A stretch of DNA of 64,000 nucleotides from Ignavibacteriales bacterium (GTDB lineage: Bacteria > Bacteroidota > Ignavibacteria > Ignavibacteriales > Ignavibacteriaceae): positions 2,728,001 through 2,792,000 of the forward strand of contig CP065001.1 of the NCBI GenBank assembly GCA_016700155.1, written 5' to 3'. Shown piece after piece: positions 19,650 through 28,108 of the stretch (position 1 is its first letter; each line of letters begins with the position of its first letter). The notes beneath the pieces were generated by a model that was not told the origin of the DNA, searched no databases, and saw only the letters and a program-made list of their open reading frames with translations. The position numbers and the translations under genes are program-made.

Positions 19650-19886
19650 ACATGTGGCTAATATTATTCAGAGTAATTTTTACAAAACCGGTAATTGTTA
19701 TAGGAAATATTGAGTAATTCAGAGCTTTTTGGTCAATTATGCAGTGGCACGTTTATTATGACTAATACAATGAAAGTATTGTAAACTGGACTAAACTTTC
19801 AAATACTTCTTTCGATAATGAATATGGAATAACGTATTCAGCGAGTCACCAAAATTAAATAATGGTTAACTTAGGGAGTGTGCAAA

Positions 19887-20102
19887 ATGTTAAACGTAAA
19901 CAAAGTCCAGGCAGTTCAAAGCAGTCATCTTTTCAATTCAAATATACTTGCTGATTCAGCGATTGAACAAAACATAACAGGTTTTGAAGAGTATCGCCCA
20001 TTTAGTTTGAGCCACCGAAAGCTTAGTTCAAAAGCAAAATTCAATTTCAGTATAGCTTACTTCGTAGCTTTAACAGCAATGATATTTTTACTGTTTGCCT
20101 GA
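19887..20102 (+). CDS. Small protein with a C-terminal membrane anchor, unknown function
   Basis: A 71-residue protein. AGGGAG at 19873-19878 lies 8 bases before the ATG at 19887, which I prefer to the GTG at 19878 that overlaps this site. The first 50 residues are polar without a recognisable motif; residues about 52-71 (NFSIAYFVALTAMIFLLFA) form one transmembrane helix that ends at the C-terminus, so it is a tail-anchored protein with its bulk in the cytoplasm. It has its own upstream gap of 237 bases after a terminator. It could regulate the neighbouring sugar genes, but nothing in the sequence shows this. Confidence 0.6.
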   Translation: MLNVNKVQAVQSSHLFNSNILADSAIEQNITGFEEYRPFSLSHRKLSSKAKFNFSIAYFVALTAMIFLLFA

Positions 20103-20133
20103 AAAAATAATTCGAGTAGTATTAGTATTCTGA

Positions 20134-20601
20134 TTAAAGTTTTTTAATTACTTTGGCTGGCACTCCGGCAACGATAGTATTGGCTGGAACACTCTTGGTC
20201 ACAACAGCTCCCGCACCAACAATCGCATTTTCTCCAACCGTAACACCACACAAGATTGTAGAAGAAGATCCTATAGATGCACCTTTTTTTATGAAAGTTT
20301 CTTCAACTTTCCAATCAGATTCTGTCTGCATAGAACCATCAAGATTTGTGGCTCGCGGATATTTGTCATTTATGAAAGTAACATTGTGTCCTATGAAAAC
20401 ATTATCTTCTATATGAACACCTTCACATATAAAAGTGTGAGAGGATATTTTACAATTCTTTCCAACGGTAGAGTTTTTTTGAATCTCTACAAAAGTTCCG
20501 ACCTTTGAATAATCATCAATGGAACATCCATAAAGATTTACAAAATCAAATATTTTAACTTCCTTACCTAATTTAACGTTGTTTATATTCTTTTTTTCCA
20601 C
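20134..20601 (-). CDS. Hexapeptide-repeat sugar N-acetyltransferase (WbpD-like)
   Basis: A 155-residue left-handed beta-helix acyltransferase. Hexapeptide turns run throughout (VKIFDFVNLYGCSIDDYSKVG..., IKKGASIGSSSTILCGVTVG), ending with the usual GAVVTKSVPANTIVAGVPAKVI cap. The segment HNVTFINDKYPRA is characteristic of the WbpD/WlbB group that N-acetylates the 3-amino group of UDP-2-acetamido-3-amino uronates. The start is GTG, directly after the stop of the preceding gene (GGAGACTAAGTG), so translation is coupled. It is the last gene of the minus-strand operon 23725-20134. Confidence 0.88.
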   Translation of the reverse strand: MEKKNINNVKLGKEVKIFDFVNLYGCSIDDYSKVGTFVEIQKNSTVGKNCKISSHTFICEGVHIEDNVFIGHNVTFINDKYPRATNLDGSMQTESDWKVEETFIKKGASIGSSSTILCGVTVGENAIVGAGAVVTKSVPANTIVAGVPAKVIKKL

Positions 20602-21141
20602 TTAGTCTCCTGTAACAATATGTTGAGTATTAACTGTAATCTCTGAAAAAGATTTTCCGGTAAGTATAGTTCTTATCTCACCTTTAAAGTTCCATTCCAG
20701 AATTGGTTCTGATTTAAATGGTTTTGTCGATTTAATTCTTATTCGCCCTAGTTTCTTTGATGAAGTTGTTATCATTTCATTACCAGGAAATGAACCGAAC
20801 GCAATTAATGGCAAGTCACCTGAACCATCAAAACTAAAAGCTGCATTTGGCAGAAGAGATATTTCGGAACTGCCTTCTACATATGAACACGATAAAGAAT
20901 CCGTTTCTTTCAATCTCTCCCAGACATAAAGAGCGCATTGATAAGATGTCAGTTCAAATGAATCTTCATATGCTTGGATTAATAGATCGAATTCAAAAGT
21001 GTTTTGATCAACCAGTGAGGAGTTTGTAACAGACACACGATATTCAGGTTTTTGATCCTGGCTTTCAGAAAAAATTATTATTCCTGAAACCAGTCCGATT
21101 AATACTATGGTACTGAATATCAGGAGAAATTTATGCTTCAC
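20602..21141 (-). CDS. Membrane-anchored protein with the same cohesin-like domain as the 18075 gene
   Basis: Encodes 179 residues from a GTG start. An N-terminal hydrophobic helix (about 5-26) acts as signal or anchor; there is no lipobox and no T9SS domain. The rest aligns by eye with residues 22-170 of the T9SS protein at 18075: NTFEFDLLIQA..FELTSYQCAL, FGSFPGNEMITTSSKKLGRIRI and LEWNFKGEIRTILTGKSF. The two share a domain of unknown function that may be a cohesin-like beta-sandwich. It sits in the sugar operon between the dehydrogenase and the acetyltransferase, with which it is translationally coupled. Confidence 0.72.
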   Translation of the reverse strand: MKHKFLLIFSTIVLIGLVSGIIIFSESQDQKPEYRVSVTNSSLVDQNTFEFDLLIQAYEDSFELTSYQCALYVWERLKETDSLSCSYVEGSSEISLLPNAAFSFDGSGDLPLIAFGSFPGNEMITTSSKKLGRIRIKSTKPFKSEPILEWNFKGEIRTILTGKSFSEITVNTQHIVTGD

Positions 21142-21187
21142 TATAAAACCGGATATTACGATTTGAATTATTTACCTGGTTAAATTT

Positions 21188-22207
21188 TTAGATAGAAACA
21201 AAATCAGAATTTATTTCTACCAGTTCACCTTTGTTCTTAATTGAAATATTACTCGCCTCCAGGATCTTTACAACCATAAGTCCGTCAACTCCGCTTGTCA
21301 TCGGTTGTCTGTTCTCATCGATTGACTTGATGAATTCATCTGCAGCAAGAGCCAGAGCTTCTGTCTGAGCCACTTTTGGAGAATGCATATCCCCTATCCG
21401 ATATTGAACTAATGCATCATATTTTTTTTCATCAGTATTAATTTCAACACCGGAGTCATATACTTTTATCTTTTCAAAATTTTCCATGTCATCGAAGACT
21501 AACATTTTTTTGTCACCACCAATCATCATTCTTCTGATCTTGACAGGTGATGTCCAGTTAACATGAAAATGAGCGAAGCAGTTATCATCAAAGTAAACTG
21601 AAAGATGCGCAATATTTTCGTGTCCATTATAATTAGCTATTCCGGTTGCACAAACTCCTGTTACTTTATGATCGCTGATTACATAATTCATGATGGAGAG
21701 ATCGTGAGGTGCCAGATCCCACATAACATTTACATCATTCTGAAATAATCCGAGATTAACTCTGACGGAATCAAAGTAGAGTACTTTTCCGAGTTCGCCG
21801 CTTGAAACCAATTGTTTCATTTTTCTAACCGCGCCTGTGTAAATAAACGTGTGATCAACAAAGATCTTCAGATTTTTTTTATCAGCGAGTTCAATCAGTT
21901 CTTCTGCCTGACGGGAGTTTGATGTAAATGGTTTCTCAACCCAGATATGTTTTCCGGATTCAAGTGCTTTTTTTGCAAAATTGAAATGCGAATCAACAGG
22001 TGTTGCGATTACGATTGCATCTGCATCACCTTCAAATAATTCTGAACAATTATTTGTTAATTCTGTACTTGGAAATTTATCCTTAATAAATTTTAGTCTT
22101 TCGGGTCTTTGATCGCACCCAATTACTTTGGTTACATTTTTTTGTGCTAAAAAATTCCGCACAAGGTTCGGTCCCCAATAACCTAATCCCAGTACTCCAA
22201 TTTTCAT
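21188..22207 (-). CDS. Gfo/Idh/MocA-family nucleotide-sugar dehydrogenase (WbpB/WlbA-like)
   Basis: A 339-residue NAD(P)-dependent oxidoreductase. The Rossmann motif GLGYWG is at 7-12, the substrate/cofactor lysine is Lys92 in VEKPF, and WDLAPHDLSIMNYV matches the active-site helix of the group that oxidises UDP-GlcNAc-uronate at C3. AAGGAG precedes the ATG. It lies 63 bases after the sugar transferase in the same operon. With the aminotransferase (16324) and acetyltransferase (20134) it supports synthesis of a 2,3-diacetamido-2,3-dideoxy uronic acid; the UDP-GlcNAc 6-dehydrogenase needed first is not in this window. Confidence 0.88.
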   Translation of the reverse strand: MKIGVLGLGYWGPNLVRNFLAQKNVTKVIGCDQRPERLKFIKDKFPSTELTNNCSELFEGDADAIVIATPVDSHFNFAKKALESGKHIWVEKPFTSNSRQAEELIELADKKNLKIFVDHTFIYTGAVRKMKQLVSSGELGKVLYFDSVRVNLGLFQNDVNVMWDLAPHDLSIMNYVISDHKVTGVCATGIANYNGHENIAHLSVYFDDNCFAHFHVNWTSPVKIRRMMIGGDKKMLVFDDMENFEKIKVYDSGVEINTDEKKYDALVQYRIGDMHSPKVAQTEALALAADEFIKSIDENRQPMTSGVDGLMVVKILEASNISIKNKGELVEINSDFVSI

Positions 22208-22270
22208 TTCCGCTTCTCCTTAATCCGCATATAATTATTGAAAATCATTCTGTGTATACTTTTATAAAAT

Positions 22271-23725
22271 CTATTTACCGCCACGTGAAAAAAACATAGT
22301 TGGAATAGTTTGAAGTATCAATTGTAAATCAAACCAGGGCGACATATTATTTATGTAGTACAGATCCAGTACTACAGAATCTTTAAATGATACTGAACTG
22401 CGACCCCAAACCTGCCATACACCGGTACATCCGGGAATCACACTTACTCTTCGCTTTTGCCATTCGTCATAATTTTCATATTCGTAAGGTAAACATGGTC
22501 GCGGACCGACAAGACTCATATCGCCTTTTACTACGTTAAACAACTGAGGCAGTTCATCGAGTGAAGTCTTACGTATAAATTTTCCAATCCAGGTTATTCT
22601 GTTTGTGTTAATAATCTTTGAACCCTCGGCTGCAGAGTCGCCATTTTTCATAAACTCTAACATCTTCTTCATCCGTTCCTCGTCTTCGCCTTTACACACT
22701 GTCATAGAACGGAATTTATAAAACTTAAATGGCTTTCCATTTCTTCCTATACGTGTTTGAGAAAAGAAAACAGGTCCTGCTGAAGTTGTTTTGATAATCA
22801 GTGTAAGCATAATGAAAAGCGGGGAAAGAATTATCAAACCAATAATTGAAGCGAGAATATCACTCGCCCTTTTCATACCAAGTGTCAAACTATTATTATA
22901 ATGCGGTGCTACATCAAGAACAGGAATATCCGCGTACTTTTCAGTTGAAACCTTGCGTGCAACAATGTCAAACATTTCTGAGGTAAGCCGAACTGTGACG
23001 TTAAGAGTTTTACAAAGGTCAAGTGTTTCTAGTAATTTGTCATAACCATCATTATCAATTGCGACTAAAATCTCATCGATATTGTGCTCTTTTATAATTT
23101 CTCTTATTTCACTTATTCTTCCAAGAACCTTTTTGCCGCTTACAATTTCTTCTGCAACTTCTTTATCATCATCAACAAAACCTATGATTTCCAAACCTAT
23201 CGGATTTTCAAATAATAATTTTGTTGCTAATAACTTGCCGGCTTTTCCATCACCAATGATTACAACATTCCTTTTAAACTGGTTGTTCTTTAACCTGATA
23301 TACAAACCGCGAAGCAATTCGACGCGTACCAGATAAAGGAATGGAAGAGCAATTAGTAAAAATGTAAAAATGATTAATCTTGAATCAATTATGTTAGATG
23401 ATTTGATAAGAAAAGAAACAAGAACAATATTTAATGCACCATAGTAAAGTGCTTTTATTATTCCGGTAAAGTGTGAAGCTCTTGTAAGTATAACATTTAT
23501 TCGGTAAAGACTGTTGAACTGAAAGATAAAAAGAAAAATGAATGATAAGAGCAGGCAAATAAACAAGATTGGTTGTGAGACACTTAAGAAATCAACGAAA
23601 GAAAGATGTTCATCCATCCTTAGTAGATAAATCGAAATTACAAAAGAAAGAAAGATGACGATAACATCCGCAATACTAAAAAAGTATTTATACTTAGGCG
23701 TTTTTTTCATGTTGATTATCTGCAT
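22271..23725 (-). CDS. Polyprenyl-phosphate sugar-1-phosphate transferase (WbaP/WcaJ family)
   Basis: A 484-residue initiating glycosyl-phosphotransferase. Four or five N-terminal membrane helices (to about residue 145) are followed by a Rossmann-like CoA-binding-type domain (NVVIIGDGKAGKLLATKL...) and the catalytic sugar-transferase domain from about 285: KRASDILASIIGL membrane hairpin, FKFYKFRSM, TSLDELPQLFNVVKGDMSLVGPRP and PGCTGVWQVWGR. It moves a sugar-1-phosphate from a UDP-sugar to undecaprenyl phosphate to start surface polysaccharide repeat units. It heads the minus-strand operon. An internal ATG at 23710 is an equally possible start; neither has a clear ribosome site. Confidence 0.92.
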   Translation of the reverse strand: MQIINMKKTPKYKYFFSIADVIVIFLSFVISIYLLRMDEHLSFVDFLSVSQPILFICLLLSFIFLFIFQFNSLYRINVILTRASHFTGIIKALYYGALNIVLVSFLIKSSNIIDSRLIIFTFLLIALPFLYLVRVELLRGLYIRLKNNQFKRNVVIIGDGKAGKLLATKLLFENPIGLEIIGFVDDDKEVAEEIVSGKKVLGRISEIREIIKEHNIDEILVAIDNDGYDKLLETLDLCKTLNVTVRLTSEMFDIVARKVSTEKYADIPVLDVAPHYNNSLTLGMKRASDILASIIGLIILSPLFIMLTLIIKTTSAGPVFFSQTRIGRNGKPFKFYKFRSMTVCKGEDEERMKKMLEFMKNGDSAAEGSKIINTNRITWIGKFIRKTSLDELPQLFNVVKGDMSLVGPRPCLPYEYENYDEWQKRRVSVIPGCTGVWQVWGRSSVSFKDSVVLDLYYINNMSPWFDLQLILQTIPTMFFSRGGK

Positions 23726-24302
23726 AGTTATTGTCTATTCACTTTAATTAAGAGCAAAAGATGTTGATTTGATTAAGACTAAAACTATGCCACACCAAAA
23801 GCATAACTGGCTGCGAATTAAACTAAAATTTATTTTAAATGTCAGTTCCATATTGAGATTAGTTTCTTAAAAGAATCATTATATGACACGATTTTGTAAC
23901 ATTTTGTTAACTTTTTTTATATCAAATTAAAACTTTGAAGAAGAACAAAAATCCAAAACTATAACATGACACTCATCGGATCATAACACAACAATCAGCA
24001 TTCTCACTACGGAAACATCAACCAATCATTTTCTTTTATTTTTTTTGCGATGACTTCTAACTTGCCCACGCAAATTTAGAAAAGTTTTCTGAAATTAACT
24101 TATCATTTCAGTGTTAACGCAAAAAAAAAGTATCATTAATAAATTATTAAATCAAGCTTCCAATCGGACTTTCGATTTATACATGCATTTTTTGAATGTA
24201 GTAATTATGTGTACAATCAATACAGATATAAACTTGATTCTTTAAACCTCTTCGGTTACGTTTAACGCATCATTTTTACAAAATTTTATTCAAGGCACTA
24301 AC
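23726..24302. other. 577-base gap between divergent genes, nothing identified
   Basis: Strongly A/T-rich. It should hold the promoters of the sugar transferase operon (minus) and of yajQ (plus), but I see no convincing promoter boxes, RNA gene or small open frame with a ribosome site. An AAGG lies just before the yajQ ATG. Confidence 0.5.
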
Positions 24303-24800
24303 ATGGCACAAAACCATTCCTTTGATATAGTATCAGAAATTGACCTGCAGGAAGCAGATAATGCAGTTAACCAGGCTATCAAAGAAATACAACAGCGTTA
24401 TGATTTAAAGGATTCTCTAACTGAAATAGAACTCAACAAAAAAGACAAACTCATAAATATTAATACCAAAGATGACTATTCTCTGAAAGCAAGTATTGAT
24501 ATACTTCAGACAAAATTTATTCGCAGAGGAATTTCCATCAAAGCACTTAAACTCGAAGAACCTGAAACCGCTGCTGGCGGAAGAATAAAACAAAGAATAA
24601 CTCTTGTCAGCGGTATCTCAAAAGAAAACGCAAAACTGATCACCAAAATGATCAAAGATTCAAAACTAAAAGTCAACGCACAAATTCAAGATGAACAGGT
24701 TCGCGTTCAAGCTCCAAAAATCGATGACCTTCAAGCTGTAATAAAACTTGTCAAAGAAGCTGAACTGAATTTTCCTACTCAGTTTGTAAACATGAAATAA
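24303..24800 (+). CDS. yajQ: YajQ-family nucleotide-binding protein
   Basis: A 165-residue soluble protein matching the YajQ family over its full length, from the start SFDIVSEIDLQEADNAVNQAIKEIQQRYD through the double ferredoxin-like fold to the final FPTQFVNMK. YajQ proteins bind nucleotides, and some bind cyclic di-GMP. AAGG lies upstream of the ATG. It is a single gene flanked by long A/T-rich gaps, so context adds nothing about its role. Confidence 0.92.
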   Translation: MAQNHSFDIVSEIDLQEADNAVNQAIKEIQQRYDLKDSLTEIELNKKDKLININTKDDYSLKASIDILQTKFIRRGISIKALKLEEPETAAGGRIKQRITLVSGISKENAKLITKMIKDSKLKVNAQIQDEQVRVQAPKIDDLQAVIKLVKEAELNFPTQFVNMK

Positions 24801-24907
24801 CTATGTGATCAATTGTCTACTGAAAGAACTTCACAATTCAAATAATTGAATAGCACTTCTCAGTTTTCAATTTCGCCTGAAAATGAATTCGTAGTATAGA
24901 ATACATT

Positions 24908-24927
24908 TAGTGAACATTTGTTCACTA
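24908..24927. promoter_or_regulatory. Operator-like inverted repeat
   Basis: TAGTGAACA and TGTTCACTA form a perfect 9-bp inverted repeat separated by TT. It lies in the 308-base gap between yajQ and the zinc-ribbon gene at 25109. The short spacing suits a dimeric repressor site better than a terminator, and there is no T-run. Nothing else is seen in the gap. Confidence 0.4.
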
Positions 24928-25108
24928 CATATTTATTACTTTCCTGATTCAGATGCAATAGCCACTCATTATTTATAAGAAATTAATTTTATCCAATATC
25001 GATTCGAATTAATCACTCCTGATGAATTTGAGTAAAGTGACGATTTCTAAATTGACTTATTGCCAAAGTATTATAAATTTTGTTCTGAAAATATTTCATA
25101 TAGTTATA

Positions 25109-25303
25109 ATGAGAACCGACGACGAAATGATCTGGAAGTGCCAGTACTGCGGTCGTGAAAACAGTGTTTGGATCGATTTAACAGTTAATGGAAAACAGGA
25201 CTTTATAGAAGACTGTAGAATATGCTGCCGCCCCAACAGGGTAATAGTCACTGTTGATGTTGATGATAATGTATTTATCGAATCCAGGTTAAGCGACGAA
25301 TAA
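25109..25303 (+). CDS. CPXCG-type cysteine-rich zinc-ribbon protein
   Basis: A small protein of about 64 residues with two cysteine pairs, WKCQYCGREN and EDCRICCRPN, spaced as in CPXCG-motif zinc ribbons (a short family common in proteobacteria and Bacteroidetes). It then runs into a VIVTVDVDDNVFIES strand. The first pair is CQYCG rather than CPYCG. The ATG at 25109 gives the usual family length; the upstream ATG at 25022 would add 29 residues without a motif. No clear ribosome site. Function unknown. Confidence 0.72.
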   Translation: MRTDDEMIWKCQYCGRENSVWIDLTVNGKQDFIEDCRICCRPNRVIVTVDVDDNVFIESRLSDE

Positions 25304-25352
25304 TTCAATCGGCACTTCAACACACCGGATAAATAAAGGTGGATGATTTCAG

Positions 25353-25487
25353 CTATACGAGCTGATTTGGAGAAACCTTTACATCATCTTTGGAATGTGC
25401 GGCAGTTAAAACCGCCCAGACTCCAATAAGCAAATTAAAAACGACTACCACAATAAAAAAGAGTCCAAGTAATTCTAAGAAGTTCAT
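25353..25487 (-). CDS. Small single-pass membrane protein, 44 residues
   Basis: A short gene read on the minus strand: MNFLELLGLFFIVVVVF..., with one hydrophobic helix (about residues 5-29) and a polar tail ending in SKDDVKVSPNQLV. AAGGAGT (plus-strand 25492-25498) lies 4 bases before the ATG, one of the strongest ribosome sites in the region. It sits 71 bases beyond the end of ftsZ on the same strand, so it may be the last gene of the dcw transcript or separately expressed. No motif identifies its role. Confidence 0.72.
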   Translation of the reverse strand: MNFLELLGLFFIVVVVFNLLIGVWAVLTAAHSKDDVKVSPNQLV

Positions 25488-25558
25488 AAATACTCCTTTA
25501 GATTATTATATAGGTTACTTAATCCTGAACAACATATATCGAACTGTAAATAAAATTT

Positions 25559-26833
25559 TTAATCCATTATCATTCTTAAAAAGGAAGAACTGTCCTCTTC
25601 AAAGCTGTCTTCTTCCTCTTTCTTTTTTGCTTTTTCCCGCGACCAGCCATAACGTGATGCATCAGGATTGAATCCGGTTTTAGGTGTTTCATCCTGATTT
25701 TCATCCAGCGATTGTTTTGGTAGTTTCACCCTGATAATTGTTGGCACATCCAGATTATCTTTATCAACATCTTTTGCATCACCAAAATCAAAACCACCGT
25801 TGATTATATAACTGTCATTCGATTTTACAGTCTGCGGTTTAGAGTTCTTGGATGAATAAATCTGTTGTGTACCATCAAACCCTGTTGCAATAACAGTGTA
25901 TGAAACGTAATCATTCATTTCTTCTTTTCTAACGCATCCGAAAATTACATTGGCTTCTTCTCCGGCAGCTTCAAAGATTACATTGTTACCTTCATTAATT
26001 TCCTGCATCGTAAGATTGTTCGAGCCGGTAACATTCAGCAATACACTCTTTGCGCCTTTAATGTTTATACCTTCAAGCAACGGACTTGAGATAGCTTTTT
26101 GGGCTGCTTCAATTGCTCTGTTCTCACCGCTTGCTATTCCGCATCCCATTAAGGCTTCACCGCTCTGGTTCATAACCGAACGCACATCAGCGAAATCTAC
26201 ATTAATCAATCCTTCCACAGTGATGATATCAGCTATACCACGTGTTGCTTCGTAAAGAACTTCATTTGGTTTATCGAAAGCTGTAAATGCATTAGTGTTT
26301 TTGTCAAGAATGCTTAACAGTCTTTCATTAGGAATAACAATTAAGCTATCAACATATTGCTTAAACTCCTGTATTCCCTGCTCAGCATTAAGCATTCTCT
26401 TTTTACCTTCCCAACGGAAAGGTTTTGTAACAATACCCACAACAAGAGAACCGATACTTTTTGCTATTGACGCTACAACAGGTGCACCGCCTGTTCCGGT
26501 ACCGCCGCCCATACCGGCGGTTACGAAAACCATGTCGCTGCCCGCAAGTGCGTCAGCTATACGTTCCCTGTCTTCTTCAATTGATTTTTTCCCAACATTA
26601 GGATCCGCACCGGCACCCAAACCTCTTGTTATTCCCGCGCCACATTGAATTTTATGTGTTGCGCTGCTGCTATTTAAAACCTGCGCATCAGTATTCACGG
26701 CAATGTACTCAACACCGGTGAGTCCGCGTGCAATCATACTTTCAATTGCATTGCATCCACCGCCACCAACGCCAACAACTTTTAGTACAGCAGAAGATGG
26801 TCTCTCTCGGTCTATAGTTGCAAATCGCGACAT
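25559..26833 (-). CDS. ftsZ: Cell division protein FtsZ
   Basis: A 424-residue tubulin-like GTPase that forms the division ring. The tubulin signature GGGTGTG is at 109-115, GVGGGGCNA at 21-29 binds the nucleotide, and NVDFADVRSVM is the T7 loop. After the core (about residue 320) there is a linker of about 90 residues and the C-terminal peptide SSFLRMIMD, in which FLR is the usual FtsA-binding part. AAGGAGG precedes the ATG. It is the last large gene of the dcw cluster, 24 bases after ftsA. Confidence 0.98.
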   Translation of the reverse strand: MSRFATIDRERPSSAVLKVVGVGGGGCNAIESMIARGLTGVEYIAVNTDAQVLNSSSATHKIQCGAGITRGLGAGADPNVGKKSIEEDRERIADALAGSDMVFVTAGMGGGTGTGGAPVVASIAKSIGSLVVGIVTKPFRWEGKKRMLNAEQGIQEFKQYVDSLIVIPNERLLSILDKNTNAFTAFDKPNEVLYEATRGIADIITVEGLINVDFADVRSVMNQSGEALMGCGIASGENRAIEAAQKAISSPLLEGINIKGAKSVLLNVTGSNNLTMQEINEGNNVIFEAAGEEANVIFGCVRKEEMNDYVSYTVIATGFDGTQQIYSSKNSKPQTVKSNDSYIINGGFDFGDAKDVDKDNLDVPTIIRVKLPKQSLDENQDETPKTGFNPDASRYGWSREKAKKKEEEDSFEEDSSSFLRMIMD

Positions 26834-26857
26834 AGGTCCTCCTTGTAATGGGTTTTA

Positions 26858-28108
26858 TTATAATTCATCAAAAAACTGTCTTACTTTTTTCATGACAAGT
26901 GAAAATTTGTTTTTACTTTTCGACTTGCTTTTCTTTATCAATATCTGGTAGTCACTTGATTTACCGCCCGGTATACCGCGAATCAATCCGGCTACGGTAG
27001 CAAACTCAGGACTTTCAATTTCATTTGATAATCCTGTTCCAAGTTCCTGCGGCACACCAATCCGTGTGGGCAGTCCAAAAACATCTTCGGCAAGTTCCGT
27101 GCATCCTTTTAACAAAGAACCACCGCCCGTTAAAACTATTCCTGCTTTAATTTTGTTTTTGAATCCTGCACTTCGTATTTCATTATCAACTAAACTAAAA
27201 AGTTCCCGCATCCTTAAACTTATTATTTGAGTTAATAGGCTGATAGGAATTTTAGTATTACCTCTCGCACCTACGCCTCTTATCAATATGTCTTCTTCTT
27301 TTATGATCGCACTTTCAGAAGCATAACCATATTCCTTTTTCAACATTTCTGCTTCATCAGTCACAACTCCGAGTGACTCACGTATATCATTAGTTACCTG
27401 GTTACCGGCAACGCCTATTACTTTTGAGTGTTTGATAGCTTTGTTGTGAAATATTGCAATGTCAGTTGTTCCGCCGCCAATATCAATTAAAGCAACACCT
27501 AAATCTTTTTCACTCTCTTCAAGAACCGACGAGCTTGATGCAATTGGTTGAAGTATATAATCTTTTACTTGAAGTCCCGCGCGCTCAACAGATTTTTTTA
27601 TATTCTGGATTGCAGGTATAGAAGCAAGGACAATATGATTAGTTGCTTCGAGTCTTGAACCTGACATCCCTATCGGGCTTTCAATACCTCCCTGGTGATC
27701 TACAGAATATTCTTCAGGAATTATGTGAAGTATTTGTCTGTCTGATGGAATTCTTATCGTTCTTACATCGGCTTCAAGTCTGTCAAGATCAGCTTTAGTA
27801 ATTTCTTTATCTTCACTGCTTATGGTTACATAATTTCTGTGACGGATACTTGTTATATGTTCACCGGCAACACCAACATTTACAACATTGATATCGAACC
27901 CGGCTCTGTTTGATGCGATTGATACTGCGGACTTAATTGCTTCGGCAGTTTTGCCTATGTTGGCAACCAATCCTTTGTGCAAGCCTTCGGACGGCGCAAC
28001 TCCGAATCCAAGAATATCTATTCTGTTTTGCTCATCATTTTTTTCTGCAATGACTGCACAAACTTTTGTTGTTCCTAAATCAAGTCCGACCATTATCTCT
28101 TTTTTCAT
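26858..28108 (-). CDS. ftsA: Cell division protein FtsA
   Basis: A 416-residue actin-family ATPase that tethers FtsZ to the membrane. It starts VGLDLGTTKVCAVIAE (phosphate-1 loop); DIGGGTTDIAIF is phosphate-2 and VLTGGGSLLKG the adenosine motif. The C-terminus MKKVRQFFDEL is the usual amphipathic membrane-binding helix. The ATG overlaps the ftsQ stop by 4 bases (ATGA), so translation is coupled. Confidence 0.97.
   Translation of the reverse strand: MKKEIMVGLDLGTTKVCAVIAEKNDEQNRIDILGFGVAPSEGLHKGLVANIGKTAEAIKSAVSIASNRAGFDINVVNVGVAGEHITSIRHRNYVTISSEDKEITKADLDRLEADVRTIRIPSDRQILHIIPEEYSVDHQGGIESPIGMSGSRLEATNHIVLASIPAIQNIKKSVERAGLQVKDYILQPIASSSSVLEESEKDLGVALIDIGGGTTDIAIFHNKAIKHSKVIGVAGNQVTNDIRESLGVVTDEAEMLKKEYGYASESAIIKEEDILIRGVGARGNTKIPISLLTQIISLRMRELFSLVDNEIRSAGFKNKIKAGIVLTGGGSLLKGCTELAEDVFGLPTRIGVPQELGTGLSNEIESPEFATVAGLIRGIPGGKSSDYQILIKKSKSKSKNKFSLVMKKVRQFFDEL

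Noticed and set aside
19744..19760. Sigma-54-like TGGCACG before the small tail-anchored gene
   Set aside because: The -24 half is good but the -12 half reads TTAT instead of TTGC.
25390..25671. Plus-strand frame of 93 codons after the zinc-ribbon gene
   Set aside because: It lies antisense to the small membrane protein and to the end of ftsZ, both supported on the other strand.
26295..26648. Long antisense frames across ftsZ, ftsA and murC
   Set aside because: They are Pro/Ser/Ala-rich shadows of strongly conserved genes without ribosome sites.
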